In this document: piece by piece, positions 7,181 through 16,701 of the stretch | Numbering within the stretch: the stretch's first letter is position 1 | Layout of the letters: the number at the start of each line of letters is the position of its first letter | Assembly (NCBI GenBank): GCA_963667455.2 | Contig: CAXXFR010000029.1 | Span: 1-64,000 of the forward strand | Direction of reading: 5' to 3' | DNA from: Bin55 sp963667455 | GTDB taxonomy: Bacteria > Pseudomonadota > Gammaproteobacteria > Pseudomonadales > Azotimanducaceae | Length of the DNA: 64,000 nt | Translations under genes and position numbers: made by a program | Notes under the pieces: model-generated | Told to the model about the DNA's origin: nothing | Database searches by the model: none | Seen by the model: the letters and a program-made list of their open reading frames with translations, nothing else

Positions 7181-10100
7181 ACTCAGCCAGGCGGCTTGCA
7201 TTGTCGCGTTACTCGCCGCTTGTACATCGTCGCTCCTTGCAAACGGCGAAAAGGCGTTGTTCGAGTGCCCATGCACCCTAGAGTTTGACGGTGAAGAGTC
7301 CGTCGAACTGAGTGTTGGACTTCGAAACTTCTCGAACGTTGATCTCAAGGCATTGAAGGTCGAAGTGGCACTCCAGATCGAACGAAGTCTGTGGGGCTAC
7401 AAGGCCGTTATGTCAACGATCGAGATTGACGTAACAGTTCCATCAGGTGGGGATGTCGTCGAAGGCACCTTTACCAAGTCAACTATGCATGGCAACCTAC
7501 CCAAAGGCGAGTACTACGTTCTGTTACGTCTTCTCGATGATGGGGGTACGTGGCACGACTCAATCTTCATGAGGGAAAGAGTCGATCCGTCCGCTGAATT
7601 CACGGTGAACTTCCTCGACTACCTGATCGATTCCGATGAGGACGGTGTGGGCGATCTCAACGAAATATTGGAAGGTACCGACTTCGAGGACGCTTCCTCA
7701 GTTCCCGCCGACTCGGTGGTCGATGTCGTCGCGTTGTACGGCAAGAACTTCGCGAAAGAGTACGACGGAGACGCTACAACCCGAATACAGCATCTATTTG
7801 AGCTGGCTAATCAAATACTGGATGACAGCGATGTGGCGATGCAGTGGCGTGTCGTCGGCACGGTGGAAGTCGAAATGGACGACCAGACGACACGCCTCGA
7901 GGACATCAATGACTTGGTCACGGAAGGTGAACGTCATGGATCGGATCTCGCCGTGTTGTTCGGACCCTGGCCGGAGAAAGGAGGTTATTGCGGATTCGCC
8001 GGCGTCTACGGATGGGGGCGGCGCGGAGAATTGTCCGTAGACCTCACCTATGCGCTTGCAACTGTGGTGGGATCATGCGGAGCCACAACCCTAGCTCACG
8101 AATTGGGTCACTTGATGGGACTGCACCATTCCGTTTGGCAGAATTCGACAGGCGCATGGAGATGGTCACGCGGCCACGGTGTGGAAAACGATTTCTCTAC
8201 GGTAATGTCCTACGGACGAGGAGGCGTAAGTGAGGATGTCTTTTCCGATCCCGATACAGACTGCGGACCCAACGAATCCCCCTGTGGAATTGCTCACGAC
8301 GAAGACTCGGCTGCGGATTCAGTCGCGTCTCTGAATGCGGTGCGTTTTCAATACGCACGTGCTCGCGATTCGTTCCCGGACAGCGACGGAGATGGTTTTG
8401 TCGATCCAGTCGATGACTTACCGGACGATGCAACGGAGTGGTTGGACACCGACGGCGACGGTGAGGGCAACAATGCCGACACCGACGACGATGGCGACGG
8501 AGTATTGGACGTCGACGACGCCTTTCCCCTAGATCCTACCGAAATAGCAGACACTGACGAAGATGGCGTTGGCGATGTTGCGGATGCGTTTCCCGAAGAT
8601 CCAAATGAATGGGAAGACTCGGATGGCGATGGCGTTGGCGACAATTCAGATGTCTTCCCGACGGATCCCAGTGAATGGGACGACACCGACGGCGATGGCG
8701 TTGGAGACAATGGCGATGCCTTCCCCGAAGACGCAACGGAATGGGCGGACACCGATAGCGACGGTCAAGGAGACAACGCCGATACAGACGATGATGGCGA
8801 TTCCACTCCGGACATCGATGATGCATATCCACTGGATGAGAACCTTTCACGATTCTTCTCCTACAAGTTCGTCCTAGAGTCCAGTGCTGATCAAGTGTCT
8901 AGTGCAGTGAAATTTCAGAGCTTTCGCGATGAGCCGGGTAGTTACTTGCTGATCGGTGTACCTTCAATGCCACGGAACGGTGTTAACGCTGGAGGTGCTT
9001 ATGTGATATCGCTAGCGGAGTTGGAGGAGTTAGACGCGCTTGACGGATCTACAGATCACATAATCGGGTTGGCAAGCATCGCCGACTCACAAAATTCATG
9101 GAAGCTAGTAGGAACTACTGACGAGGCTAAGGCAGGTGATTCCGTCAGTGTTGGCGACATTGACGGCGACGACAATCCGGATCTCGTAGTTGGAGCTCCC
9201 GATGCCCGAGGAAGGGCAGGTTCTCTCTACGTCATTCCTTTTGAAAATCTGAGCGACATCGACTCCGATCAGGATCGAATCATTGAGCTGAATATGTCTG
9301 GTATTGGAGATTTCGGTTGGCGTCTCGATGGGCGCGAAGTCGATGGGGTGGGATTTCATCATGGCGTTGCGGTCGGTGATGTGGATGCCGATGGATTCGA
9401 CGACATTCTCGTCGGCACCTACCAAGCCGACATTGTTAGCACCGGTGGCGGTCGCTTGCGTAAGTCCGCATACTTCATTCCTAGTGCTAGACTCGAGGAA
9501 ATGGATCAAGCCGATGGCGAGAATGATCGAGTAGTCGACATATTCGGTTCGGTAGGTCCAGACAACGTCAAGTTCTTTCTATCCGAACACGGCCTATTGA
9601 CCAAACGCACCAACGTGGATCTAAGCACTGAATCGGAGGGAGACAACCTCCCGTCGCTATTGATCAGTGGTGTTAGGCTCGGAGGAGATGCAAGGGGATC
9701 GGTCTACTGGTTATCGGTTGCACAGTTATCTGAAGCTGACAATGCAGATGGCGAAGAAGATGGGCAAGTCGACTTGGCTCATATTGCGAATCAGAAAGAC
9801 TCTTGGCAGTTTCATGGAGCCCCGGATAGCCAAATCGCTGAGTTCGCTTCGTTTGTCGAAGACTTTTCCAACGACGGCAAGCACGATTTATCCCTGTCGC
9901 GCACATGGTCGTTCCTTTTGCTAGCTTCCCAAGACTTTGAGAGCTTCGATGCCGCCGACGACAGTGTGGATGGAAAAATTGAGATCCCGCCAGCGTTGAA
10001 CACCGGAAACTCGTTGTGGGTCCGCGGCGTATTTCCCTTTGGACAGTTGGCAAGCAACAAGCAAGGGGTCACATTTCCTAGCAGTACCGCATATCCACCT

Positions 10101-12902
10101 GTCGGCGTATATCACGTGACCGCACCCAACGTACGAGACCTTGCTTCTCGAGCTCAGAATGGCTCGCTGTGGTTCGACTCTCGGTACAGTAGCAGCGTTC
10201 AACACCTTCGAGGTAGTAGACCGTTGATGTGGCTCGGGTCGGACATGCAGTACACGGTCACCTTGGATGGCGACGAGTTGGAAGAACTATTGATAACCGC
10301 TTCCGGAGACGAGCGTGACGTTGACACGACTAGCGTGGTCTATTTGATTTCATCCCGTGATCTTGCAGAGTTGGCTCGACGCGCCTCTGAGGCTCATGGC
10401 CCGCTGCTGATTGAAGACATGTGGGGCGATCAGGACGAAGATGGATTGAAGAACTTCGCCGATCTCGACGATGACGACGACTACATTGACGACATCGTCG
10501 ATGTCTTCCACCTCGACAGCTCGGAGTGGGCCGATTCCGATTCTGATGGATTTGGCGACAACTTCGATGCATTCCCGTTCGATTGGAGTGAGTACTTGGA
10601 CACGGACGAAGACGGATTGGGCGACCGCTACGCGGACAACGATGACGACAACGACGGAATTCTCGATTGGGAAGATGAGTTTCCGCTAGACACCGACAAC
10701 GACGGCTTGGACAACGCAATAGATGAAGACGACGATGGCGACGGTGTCTTGGATCAAGACGATGCATTTCCGTACGATCCCACGGAGGCTTCAGATTGGG
10801 ACTCAGATGGGATTGGCGACAATGCCGACAGCGACGACGACAACGATGGAGTCGGGGACGACTTAGATGCCTTCCCCTTCGACCCGACCGAGACCGCGGA
10901 CTCCGATGAAGATGGTGTCGGAGACAACGCCGATGCATTTCCGAACGACCCTGACGAATGGGTGGATACCGACGGCGACGGTACCGGAAACAACGAAGAT
11001 ACAGACGATGATGGCGACGGAGTGCCAGATGTAGACGACAAGTTCCCACTCGATCCAACACTTTCCGTGGACTCCGACGATGATGGTGTAGCGGACGAAT
11101 ACGATGCGTTTCCCAATAATCCAGATGAATGGAGCGACCTCGATGGAGATGGAACCGGGGACAACACCGATCCCGATATCGACGGTGACGGCGTAGTAAA
11201 CCTGGACGACGAGTTTCCCACCGACAATACTCGAGTGGACTTGCGTTCGGTGGTGTTCATTCCTTGGAATGTTGGATCCGACATCGGTGCTCAGGCTGGC
11301 AGTTCGGGCGACACCGACGGAGATGGCTGGCATGACATCTTGCTCTCCGGCGAAACAACTGAGGAGACTTATGAAGTCTATTTGGTGTCAAGTGCGCAGC
11401 TCGTTTCCGCCGACATGACAGATGGCCAACGCGACGGTCAAGTCAATATTGGGTACGTCGCCGATCTGGCGAATTCATGGAAGATCAACGTTCCCGATGA
11501 AGACGACGAAGGAGTGATCCAGCTACTCCGAGTAGGTCAACTCACGAGCGAACAGACCGAATCATTCCTGATTTCAACTTCAGCTGGACTCTACTCCGAC
11601 GCCTATGTGCTCGCTCCGTCGGATCTTGAAGCCGCGGACGGGCAAGACGAAAATTCCGATGGCATTGTTGAACTCAGCAACCTCTATGCGCAAGACAACT
11701 CATGGAGGTTCTCTGGCGATTGGAATCAAGGATTTGGACATTCCGCAACCTATGTTGTTAGCATCGATGACGACGCTCTACCGGACATTTGCATTGGCGC
11801 ACCCGGCGCAGGAGCAGGAGACCTTTCAGGTAGCGTCTTCGTTGCGTCGGCAGCTTCGTTGCTGGCACTCGACGAGTTGCATGCTTCAGAGGCGGATGGA
11901 ATAGTTTCGATGACATATGTAACGAGGAACTACAAATCCCTAGATGAAGAGGACCGAGTTTGGAAATTCGAAGGAGAGAATGCCAACGATCAAGTTGGAT
12001 CGGCAACGGCCTCAGGAGATTTCGATGGAGATGGCCTTTCCGACATCGTCATTGGTGCACCGACTCATGACTCGGACACCAACAATGATGGTGCTGTCTA
12101 TTTGGTGGGGAGCTTAGACTGGGACAACACTGATGAAGAAGACGACAGCGCAGACCGTCACATCGATTTGGGTCGGATCGCCTCCCAACCCCACTCCTGG
12201 AAGTTCGCAGGAGACGGAACGAACAAGAACCTGGGATCGAGTGTGGTTGTAGCTGATCTCAATCAGGACTCGACTCTGGAGTTGATCGTTGTCCAACAAG
12301 AGACGATCGATGTGATTTCCGCGGGCGACTTCGCCAAGATGGACCAGGCAGACGGAAGCGAAGATGGCGTTGTGTCAGTTCAGAACTATGAAGCAGGAGA
12401 GGACTCTTGGCGAATGAAGTGTCCAGCCAATTGGGGTACTTGTAGTATCGCAGTCGCCGACGGCCCTCCATCTGCTGTTGGGCAATCCGTCGTCATCGGC
12501 ATCAATAACTATCCCTCCGGAGACTCCACGATTGCCTACCTGATTTCGAGAGATGATTTTGAGAGCTTGGATGAACTGGACGGCACAATGGATCGAGTAA
12601 TGAGTCTGTCTGATGCCCATCGATTGCCCAATTCCTACAGGTTCGTCTTGCCGAAATTTATAACGTTGGCACTGGGAACTAACCTAGCCGATGCAGGCGA
12701 CGTGGACGGCGACGGACAATCCGATTTGTTGGTTGCGGTTCGGGATCTTTCATGGAATTCAACTGTTCCCTCCGAAGCCTATGTCATCTCGTCGGCAGAG
12801 CTCGAGTATCTGGATGGGATGGATGGAAGAACAGACGGTTCAATTTCGCTTCAAAGCGTGACTTCCCGCACACGCAGCCCTCACCAACCGAGTACTGAGT
12901 GA
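7164..12902 (+). CDS. Giant metzincin metalloprotease with calcium-binding arms and two beta-propellers
   Basis: The product is 1912 residues from ATG 7164. A signal peptide ends in LLAAC, a possible lipobox with Cys20. The zinc protease motif HELGHLMGLHH is at about 312-322, and the Met-turn SYG stretch has Met348. A DxDxDG-rich arm of thrombospondin-type-3-like calcium repeats follows at about 405-560, then a propeller at about 562-1086, a second arm at about 1089-1355, and a second propeller to the end. Each propeller has seven units of about 75 residues, built from an FG-GAP-like strand and a LxxLDxxDGxxDxxxxL..NSWKF hairpin. It is expected at the cell surface or secreted. The target is unknown. 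Translation is coupled to the upstream small membrane protein. Confidence 0.88.
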   Translation: MANFTRLSQAACIVALLAACTSSLLANGEKALFECPCTLEFDGEESVELSVGLRNFSNVDLKALKVEVALQIERSLWGYKAVMSTIEIDVTVPSGGDVVEGTFTKSTMHGNLPKGEYYVLLRLLDDGGTWHDSIFMRERVDPSAEFTVNFLDYLIDSDEDGVGDLNEILEGTDFEDASSVPADSVVDVVALYGKNFAKEYDGDATTRIQHLFELANQILDDSDVAMQWRVVGTVEVEMDDQTTRLEDINDLVTEGERHGSDLAVLFGPWPEKGGYCGFAGVYGWGRRGELSVDLTYALATVVGSCGATTLAHELGHLMGLHHSVWQNSTGAWRWSRGHGVENDFSTVMSYGRGGVSEDVFSDPDTDCGPNESPCGIAHDEDSAADSVASLNAVRFQYARARDSFPDSDGDGFVDPVDDLPDDATEWLDTDGDGEGNNADTDDDGDGVLDVDDAFPLDPTEIADTDEDGVGDVADAFPEDPNEWEDSDGDGVGDNSDVFPTDPSEWDDTDGDGVGDNGDAFPEDATEWADTDSDGQGDNADTDDDGDSTPDIDDAYPLDENLSRFFSYKFVLESSADQVSSAVKFQSFRDEPGSYLLIGVPSMPRNGVNAGGAYVISLAELEELDALDGSTDHIIGLASIADSQNSWKLVGTTDEAKAGDSVSVGDIDGDDNPDLVVGAPDARGRAGSLYVIPFENLSDIDSDQDRIIELNMSGIGDFGWRLDGREVDGVGFHHGVAVGDVDADGFDDILVGTYQADIVSTGGGRLRKSAYFIPSARLEEMDQADGENDRVVDIFGSVGPDNVKFFLSEHGLLTKRTNVDLSTESEGDNLPSLLISGVRLGGDARGSVYWLSVAQLSEADNADGEEDGQVDLAHIANQKDSWQFHGAPDSQIAEFASFVEDFSNDGKHDLSLSRTWSFLLLASQDFESFDAADDSVDGKIEIPPALNTGNSLWVRGVFPFGQLASNKQGVTFPSSTAYPPVGVYHVTAPNVRDLASRAQNGSLWFDSRYSSSVQHLRGSRPLMWLGSDMQYTVTLDGDELEELLITASGDERDVDTTSVVYLISSRDLAELARRASEAHGPLLIEDMWGDQDEDGLKNFADLDDDDDYIDDIVDVFHLDSSEWADSDSDGFGDNFDAFPFDWSEYLDTDEDGLGDRYADNDDDNDGILDWEDEFPLDTDNDGLDNAIDEDDDGDGVLDQDDAFPYDPTEASDWDSDGIGDNADSDDDNDGVGDDLDAFPFDPTETADSDEDGVGDNADAFPNDPDEWVDTDGDGTGNNEDTDDDGDGVPDVDDKFPLDPTLSVDSDDDGVADEYDAFPNNPDEWSDLDGDGTGDNTDPDIDGDGVVNLDDEFPTDNTRVDLRSVVFIPWNVGSDIGAQAGSSGDTDGDGWHDILLSGETTEETYEVYLVSSAQLVSADMTDGQRDGQVNIGYVADLANSWKINVPDEDDEGVIQLLRVGQLTSEQTESFLISTSAGLYSDAYVLAPSDLEAADGQDENSDGIVELSNLYAQDNSWRFSGDWNQGFGHSATYVVSIDDDALPDICIGAPGAGAGDLSGSVFVASAASLLALDELHASEADGIVSMTYVTRNYKSLDEEDRVWKFEGENANDQVGSATASGDFDGDGLSDIVIGAPTHDSDTNNDGAVYLVGSLDWDNTDEEDDSADRHIDLGRIASQPHSWKFAGDGTNKNLGSSVVVADLNQDSTLELIVVQQETIDVISAGDFAKMDQADGSEDGVVSVQNYEAGEDSWRMKCPANWGTCSIAVADGPPSAVGQSVVIGINNYPSGDSTIAYLISRDDFESLDELDGTMDRVMSLSDAHRLPNSYRFVLPKFITLALGTNLADAGDVDGDGQSDLLVAVRDLSWNSTVPSEAYVISSAELEYLDGMDGRTDGSISLQSVTSRTRSPHQPSTE
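8380..8850 (+). repeat. Calcium-binding arm 1: TSP3-like DxDxDG repeats within the metalloprotease
   Basis: The translated stretch is a string of units of the form D(T/S)DGDGxGDxxDAFPxDPxEW, usually 23-30 residues apart. They provide aspartate-rich calcium loops that form a rigid rod between the protease domain and the first propeller. Confidence 0.85.
10431..11235 (+). repeat. Calcium-binding arm 2: TSP3-like DxDxDG repeats within the metalloprotease
   Basis: This is the same repeat type as the first arm but longer (about 268 residues), with alternating DxDxDGxGDNxDAFP and DDDxDGVxDxxDxFPLD units. It separates the two propellers. Confidence 0.85.
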
Positions 12903-12997
12903 GCAAGGCTTCGAACACTTGCCGAATGTGGTCTGGGATGGTTGCAACCCCCCAAACTCCCATCTCCGGTGAGTCGCACCCTTGCGTTAATGAATAC

Positions 12998-13579
12998 CTA
13001 AATGGTCCGCTGTTCGTTGAGAAACCCTTTCCTCAGTGAAGCCCAAGCTCCCTGAAGATGAACGACCATCGACCAAAGCGTGAGTAAAGTAGCTACGTAG
13101 ATCAGAACCAATCCGACGATTGTCCAAGGTTTCTCCAACACTGGAGGATTGCACAACAGCATCAAGATGGCACTCATTTGAATGGCAGTCTTAACCTTGG
13201 TTATCGTTGTGACGGCCACCTGCGAACGAGCACGCATCTCAGCCATCCATTCGCGCAAAGAAGCTATGAGTAATTCCCTTCCCACAATCACGATGCCAGG
13301 AAGTGTCAGCCACAGGCTGCCATAGCTACCGATCAGTACGACGAGGGCTGAGACAACGAGCAATTTGTCAGCAACGGGATCGATGAACGCACCGAATTTG
13401 GTTGTGACACCAAACTTGCGCGCAAAGAAACCATCCATCCAGTCAGTCAAGCATGCTACGGCAAACAGCAACCCTGCAACCCAGTGAAGATTGCTAGTTG
13501 AAATGTAGAACAGCACAAAAACAGGTATGAGTGCTATACGCAGTATGGACAGAGCGTTGGGCACCAATCTCTTAAGCAT
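12998..13579 (-). CDS. pgsA: CDP-diacylglycerol--glycerol-3-phosphate 3-phosphatidyltransferase
   Basis: This enzyme makes phosphatidylglycerol phosphate, the committed step to phosphatidylglycerol and cardiolipin in the inner membrane. The 193 residues hold the CDP-alcohol phosphotransferase signature (DWMDGFFAR, then KFGAFIDPVADK) at about residues 50-75 and several membrane helices. The chosen start, ATG 13579, overlaps the uvrC stop by 8 bp; the uvrC-pgsA pairing is common in gammaproteobacteria. A longer frame to 13606 would run further into uvrC and is less likely. Confidence 0.93.
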   Translation of the reverse strand: MLKRLVPNALSILRIALIPVFVLFYISTSNLHWVAGLLFAVACLTDWMDGFFARKFGVTTKFGAFIDPVADKLLVVSALVVLIGSYGSLWLTLPGIVIVGRELLIASLREWMAEMRARSQVAVTTITKVKTAIQMSAILMLLCNPPVLEKPWTIVGLVLIYVATLLTLWSMVVHLQGAWASLRKGFLNEQRTI

Positions 13580-15401
13580 GGAGTGCACCGTAAATTTGGT
13601 CTGCAAGCTTGCGACTGATTCCAGGAACTTTGCACAGCTCTTCGGTGCTGGCGGCTTGGATGGATGTGATCGAGCCGAAATGGGTCAGCAGTTGCCGCTT
13701 TCTCTTGGCTCCGATGCCTGCAACGTCATCGAGCTGCGACTTGCGACGAGACCTTTGACGGCGTGCTCGATGTCCTTCAATTGCGAAGCGATGCGCTTCA
13801 TCGCGAATGTGTTGGATCAAATGCATCCCGGGCGACGTGGAATCTACGTCGAGCTCGCCTGAGTCTACATCCCAAATCGTCTCGAGACCAGGTTTGCGTC
13901 CCGGTCCTTTCGATATTCCGATAATGCGAGGATTCTCCACATTCAATCTTAACAATGACTCCCTTACTTTGTTGATTTGACCGCGTCCACCATCAATTAT
14001 CAGAACACTCGGAACTGCACCCTCTCCCGCTTGAATCCTCTTGTATCTTCGCTCAATCGCCTGGCCCAGTGCCGCGTAGTCGTCGCCGGCAACCACTCCA
14101 TCGATCTTGTATCGCCGGTAGTCTGACTTCAAGGGTCCAGACTCACCGAATACTACGCACGATGCAATAGTCTCCTCTCCGCTGGAATGGCTGACATCCA
14201 TACACTCGATACGGCTTGGCGGTTCTTCCAGACCGAGCATCTGCTGAAGCGCTTTCATTCTCTCGACGTCGTTCTCGTGCTTTCGAACGTCTGACAAGAG
14301 CGAGAGTTCTGCGTTCTCTTGTACCAGCGACAGCCATCGCGCACGAGACGCTCGGACCTGGGCAGTCACTTCAACGCTTTTCCCCGCTTTCTCACGCAAT
14401 GCACTCTCAAGCACCTTCTGATCCGGAAGGTCAACAAGTGTAAGAACTGTTCTCGGCACCTCTCGGTTCGATCCTCCCAAGTAGTACTGGGCAAGAAACT
14501 CCGACAACAGCTGAGGACCTTCTAGTCCTAGTTCGTTCTTCGGATACCACGTCCGGTGTCCCAGCAACCGACCATCGCGTATGAACATTCCTTCGACACA
14601 TGTTCGATGTTCATTCAGTGCGACACCGAATGCGTCAACATCACCGTGGGCAGTATCCACATACTGGTCCTCTTGTACCTGTCGTAGATGGTGAATTTGG
14701 TCGCGCAGTCTCGAAGCCTCTTCAAATTCCAGTTTCTCTGCGGCTCGATCCATGTCTTCCTTGAGCTCGGAGAGCACGGACTTGCTCTTGCCTTCAAGGA
14801 ACAGGTGTGCCAGTCGAAGATCCTGACCGTATTCTTCAGTGTCGACTAACCCAACGCAAGGCGCACTGCATCGCTTGATCTGATACTCCAAACACGGCCT
14901 CGATCGGTTCTTGAAGAACGAGTCTTTACATGGTCTCAAGCGAAACAGCTGTTGCAGTAGCGAGATGCTCTTCCGAACAGCTGCCGCACTGGGATAGGGC
15001 CCAAACAAACGACCTCTTACATTCTTACTTCCTCGGTGCAAGAGGATGCGAGGAAACTCGTGATCGGTGAAGAGTATGTAGGGGTAGCTCTTGTCGTCCC
15101 GCAGCAGCACGTTGAATGTGGGTTTGTAGGTCTTGATGAAAGTTTGTTCAAGAAGCAACGCCTCAGTCTCGCTGTTCGTCACGGTGACTTGAATGTCACT
15201 TGTACGGGCAACCATTCGCATGGTCTTGGTAGCTAGACCCGTAGGTCGAAAGTAGCTCTTCACTCTCGTCTTGAGATTTCGAGATTTCCCTACGTAGATG
15301 ACCAGGCCCGACTTGTCCACCATTCGATAGACACCGCTTCTCGATGGTAACGAATCCAAACGAGCCTGAAGTCGTTCGCGGCGTTGGCTCTCGACGCTCA
15401 T
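13572..15401 (-). CDS. uvrC: Excinuclease ABC subunit C
   Basis: UvrC makes both incisions beside UvrB-marked lesions in nucleotide excision repair. The 609-residue length is normal. In order: a GIY-YIG nuclease domain (SGVYRMVDKSG..IYVGKS, about residues 22-40), a Cys-rich KRCSAPCVG stretch, a UVR motif (about 200-235) that binds UvrB, the RNase H-like second nuclease with RIECMDVSHSSG and LIIDGGRGQ, and C-terminal helix-hairpin-helix motifs (GIGAKRKRQLLTHFGS, VPGISRKLA). The start is ATG 15401. Confidence 0.96.
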   Translation of the reverse strand: MSVESQRRERLQARLDSLPSRSGVYRMVDKSGLVIYVGKSRNLKTRVKSYFRPTGLATKTMRMVARTSDIQVTVTNSETEALLLEQTFIKTYKPTFNVLLRDDKSYPYILFTDHEFPRILLHRGSKNVRGRLFGPYPSAAAVRKSISLLQQLFRLRPCKDSFFKNRSRPCLEYQIKRCSAPCVGLVDTEEYGQDLRLAHLFLEGKSKSVLSELKEDMDRAAEKLEFEEASRLRDQIHHLRQVQEDQYVDTAHGDVDAFGVALNEHRTCVEGMFIRDGRLLGHRTWYPKNELGLEGPQLLSEFLAQYYLGGSNREVPRTVLTLVDLPDQKVLESALREKAGKSVEVTAQVRASRARWLSLVQENAELSLLSDVRKHENDVERMKALQQMLGLEEPPSRIECMDVSHSSGEETIASCVVFGESGPLKSDYRRYKIDGVVAGDDYAALGQAIERRYKRIQAGEGAVPSVLIIDGGRGQINKVRESLLRLNVENPRIIGISKGPGRKPGLETIWDVDSGELDVDSTSPGMHLIQHIRDEAHRFAIEGHRARRQRSRRKSQLDDVAGIGAKRKRQLLTHFGSITSIQAASTEELCKVPGISRKLADQIYGALHA

Positions 15402-15457
15402 ATTTGCTTAGACAACTCAGACACGAAGATGGTATTCAGCGGTTGGACAGTTCAAAC

Positions 15458-16636
15458 TCAGGATGCGAATGCGGCTATGCCTGTCTGGGCGCGGCCGAGT
15501 ATCAGAGCGTGAACATCGTGAGTACCTTCGTAGGTGTTAACAGTCTCAAGATTCATTACGTGTCGGATTACGTGGTACTCGTCGGATATGCCGTTTGCTC
15601 CATGCATGTCCCTCGCCATTCGGGCGATATCCAGTGCCTTCCCACAATTGTTGCGTTTCAGGATCGAGATACTCTCCACTGCGAGTCGATCTTCATCGAA
15701 TAGACGTCCCATTCGTAAGCATCCTTGAAGACCCAGAGTGATTTCAGTCTGCATATCGACCAGTTTCTTTTGAATGAGCTGGTTGGCTGCCAGAGGGCGG
15801 CCAAATTGACTGCGTTCGATCACATATTGGCGTGCTGCATGCCAACAGAATTCCGCCGCTCCCATCGTTCCCCACGCTATGCCGTAGCGAGCACGGTTCA
15901 AACATCCAAACGGTCCGGACAGTCCACGGGCGTTCGGCAGAAGATTGGACTTCGGCACATGTACATCTTGCATGGTGATCTGCCCCGTTGCCGAGGCTCG
16001 CAAGCTCATCTTTCCTCGTATTGTCGGAGTTGCAAAACCTGGAGTTCCCCGTTCTACCAGGAAGCCTCGAATCACCCCGTCCAGCTTTGCCCAGATTACG
16101 GCAACATCGGCGATGGGTGCATTCGTGATCCAAGTTTTGACTCCATTCAACACATAGCCATCGGAGACCTCTTGAGCGTGGGTTGCCATACCTCCTGGAT
16201 CCGACCCAAAGTCCGGTTCGGTCAATCCAAAACATCCAACCAATTCACCCGTTGCCAGACGCGGCAAGTACTTGGTTCGATGTTCCTCGGAGCCGTACGC
16301 GTGAATCGGATGCATCACAAGCGACGACTGCACGCTCATCGCCGACCGATAGCCTGAGTCGATTCGTTCGATTTCCCGAGCCATCAAGCCGTAGTTCACA
16401 TAGCTAACCTCGCTGCATCCGTATTCTGACGGCAAGGTCGCTCCCAACAGTCCTGCCTCTCCCATCTCGTTCATGATCTCGCGATCAAATCGTTCTTGCC
16501 GGTTCGCCTCGATCACACGTGGCAACAAGCTCGTCTTCGCAAATTCAGCGGTCGAGTCGACGATCAGTCTTTCTTCAACAGAAAGTTGATCTGTTAACAG
16601 CAAGGGGTCTTCCCAGACAAATGGATAGGTGGGCAT
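15458..16636 (-). CDS. gcdH: Glutaryl-CoA dehydrogenase-like acyl-CoA dehydrogenase
   Basis: This flavoprotein of 392 residues oxidises and decarboxylates glutaryl-CoA to crotonyl-CoA in lysine and tryptophan breakdown. Supporting segments are VWEDPLLL at the N-terminus, CFGLTEPDFGSDPGGM (flavin and substrate binding), KTWITNAPIADVAVIWAK, and the C-terminal ETVNTYEGTHDVHALILGR, whose Glu is the expected catalytic base. The start is ATG 16636, preceded by GGAAG at good spacing; an upstream TTG frame to 16669 is unlikely. It stands alone between uvrC and pyrF. Another short-chain dicarboxyl-CoA substrate is possible. Confidence 0.87.
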   Translation of the reverse strand: MPTYPFVWEDPLLLTDQLSVEERLIVDSTAEFAKTSLLPRVIEANRQERFDREIMNEMGEAGLLGATLPSEYGCSEVSYVNYGLMAREIERIDSGYRSAMSVQSSLVMHPIHAYGSEEHRTKYLPRLATGELVGCFGLTEPDFGSDPGGMATHAQEVSDGYVLNGVKTWITNAPIADVAVIWAKLDGVIRGFLVERGTPGFATPTIRGKMSLRASATGQITMQDVHVPKSNLLPNARGLSGPFGCLNRARYGIAWGTMGAAEFCWHAARQYVIERSQFGRPLAANQLIQKKLVDMQTEITLGLQGCLRMGRLFDEDRLAVESISILKRNNCGKALDIARMARDMHGANGISDEYHVIRHVMNLETVNTYEGTHDVHALILGRAQTGIAAFAS

Positions 16637-16701
16637 GGGCAGTGCTTCCGATGGGTGTCTTCCACCCAAATAGTGCTAGTAAGTCAATTATCTACGTTGG
16701 C

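Noticed and set aside
8348..8752. Long minus-strand ORFs inside the protease gene, rich in Ser/Pro or Arg/His
   Set aside because: They are antisense shadows of the DxDxDG repeats, as are those at 10330-11333.
12759..12902. Truncation of the metalloprotease at its C-terminus
   Set aside because: The first propeller ends the same way, so closure by the first strand explains the missing final strand.
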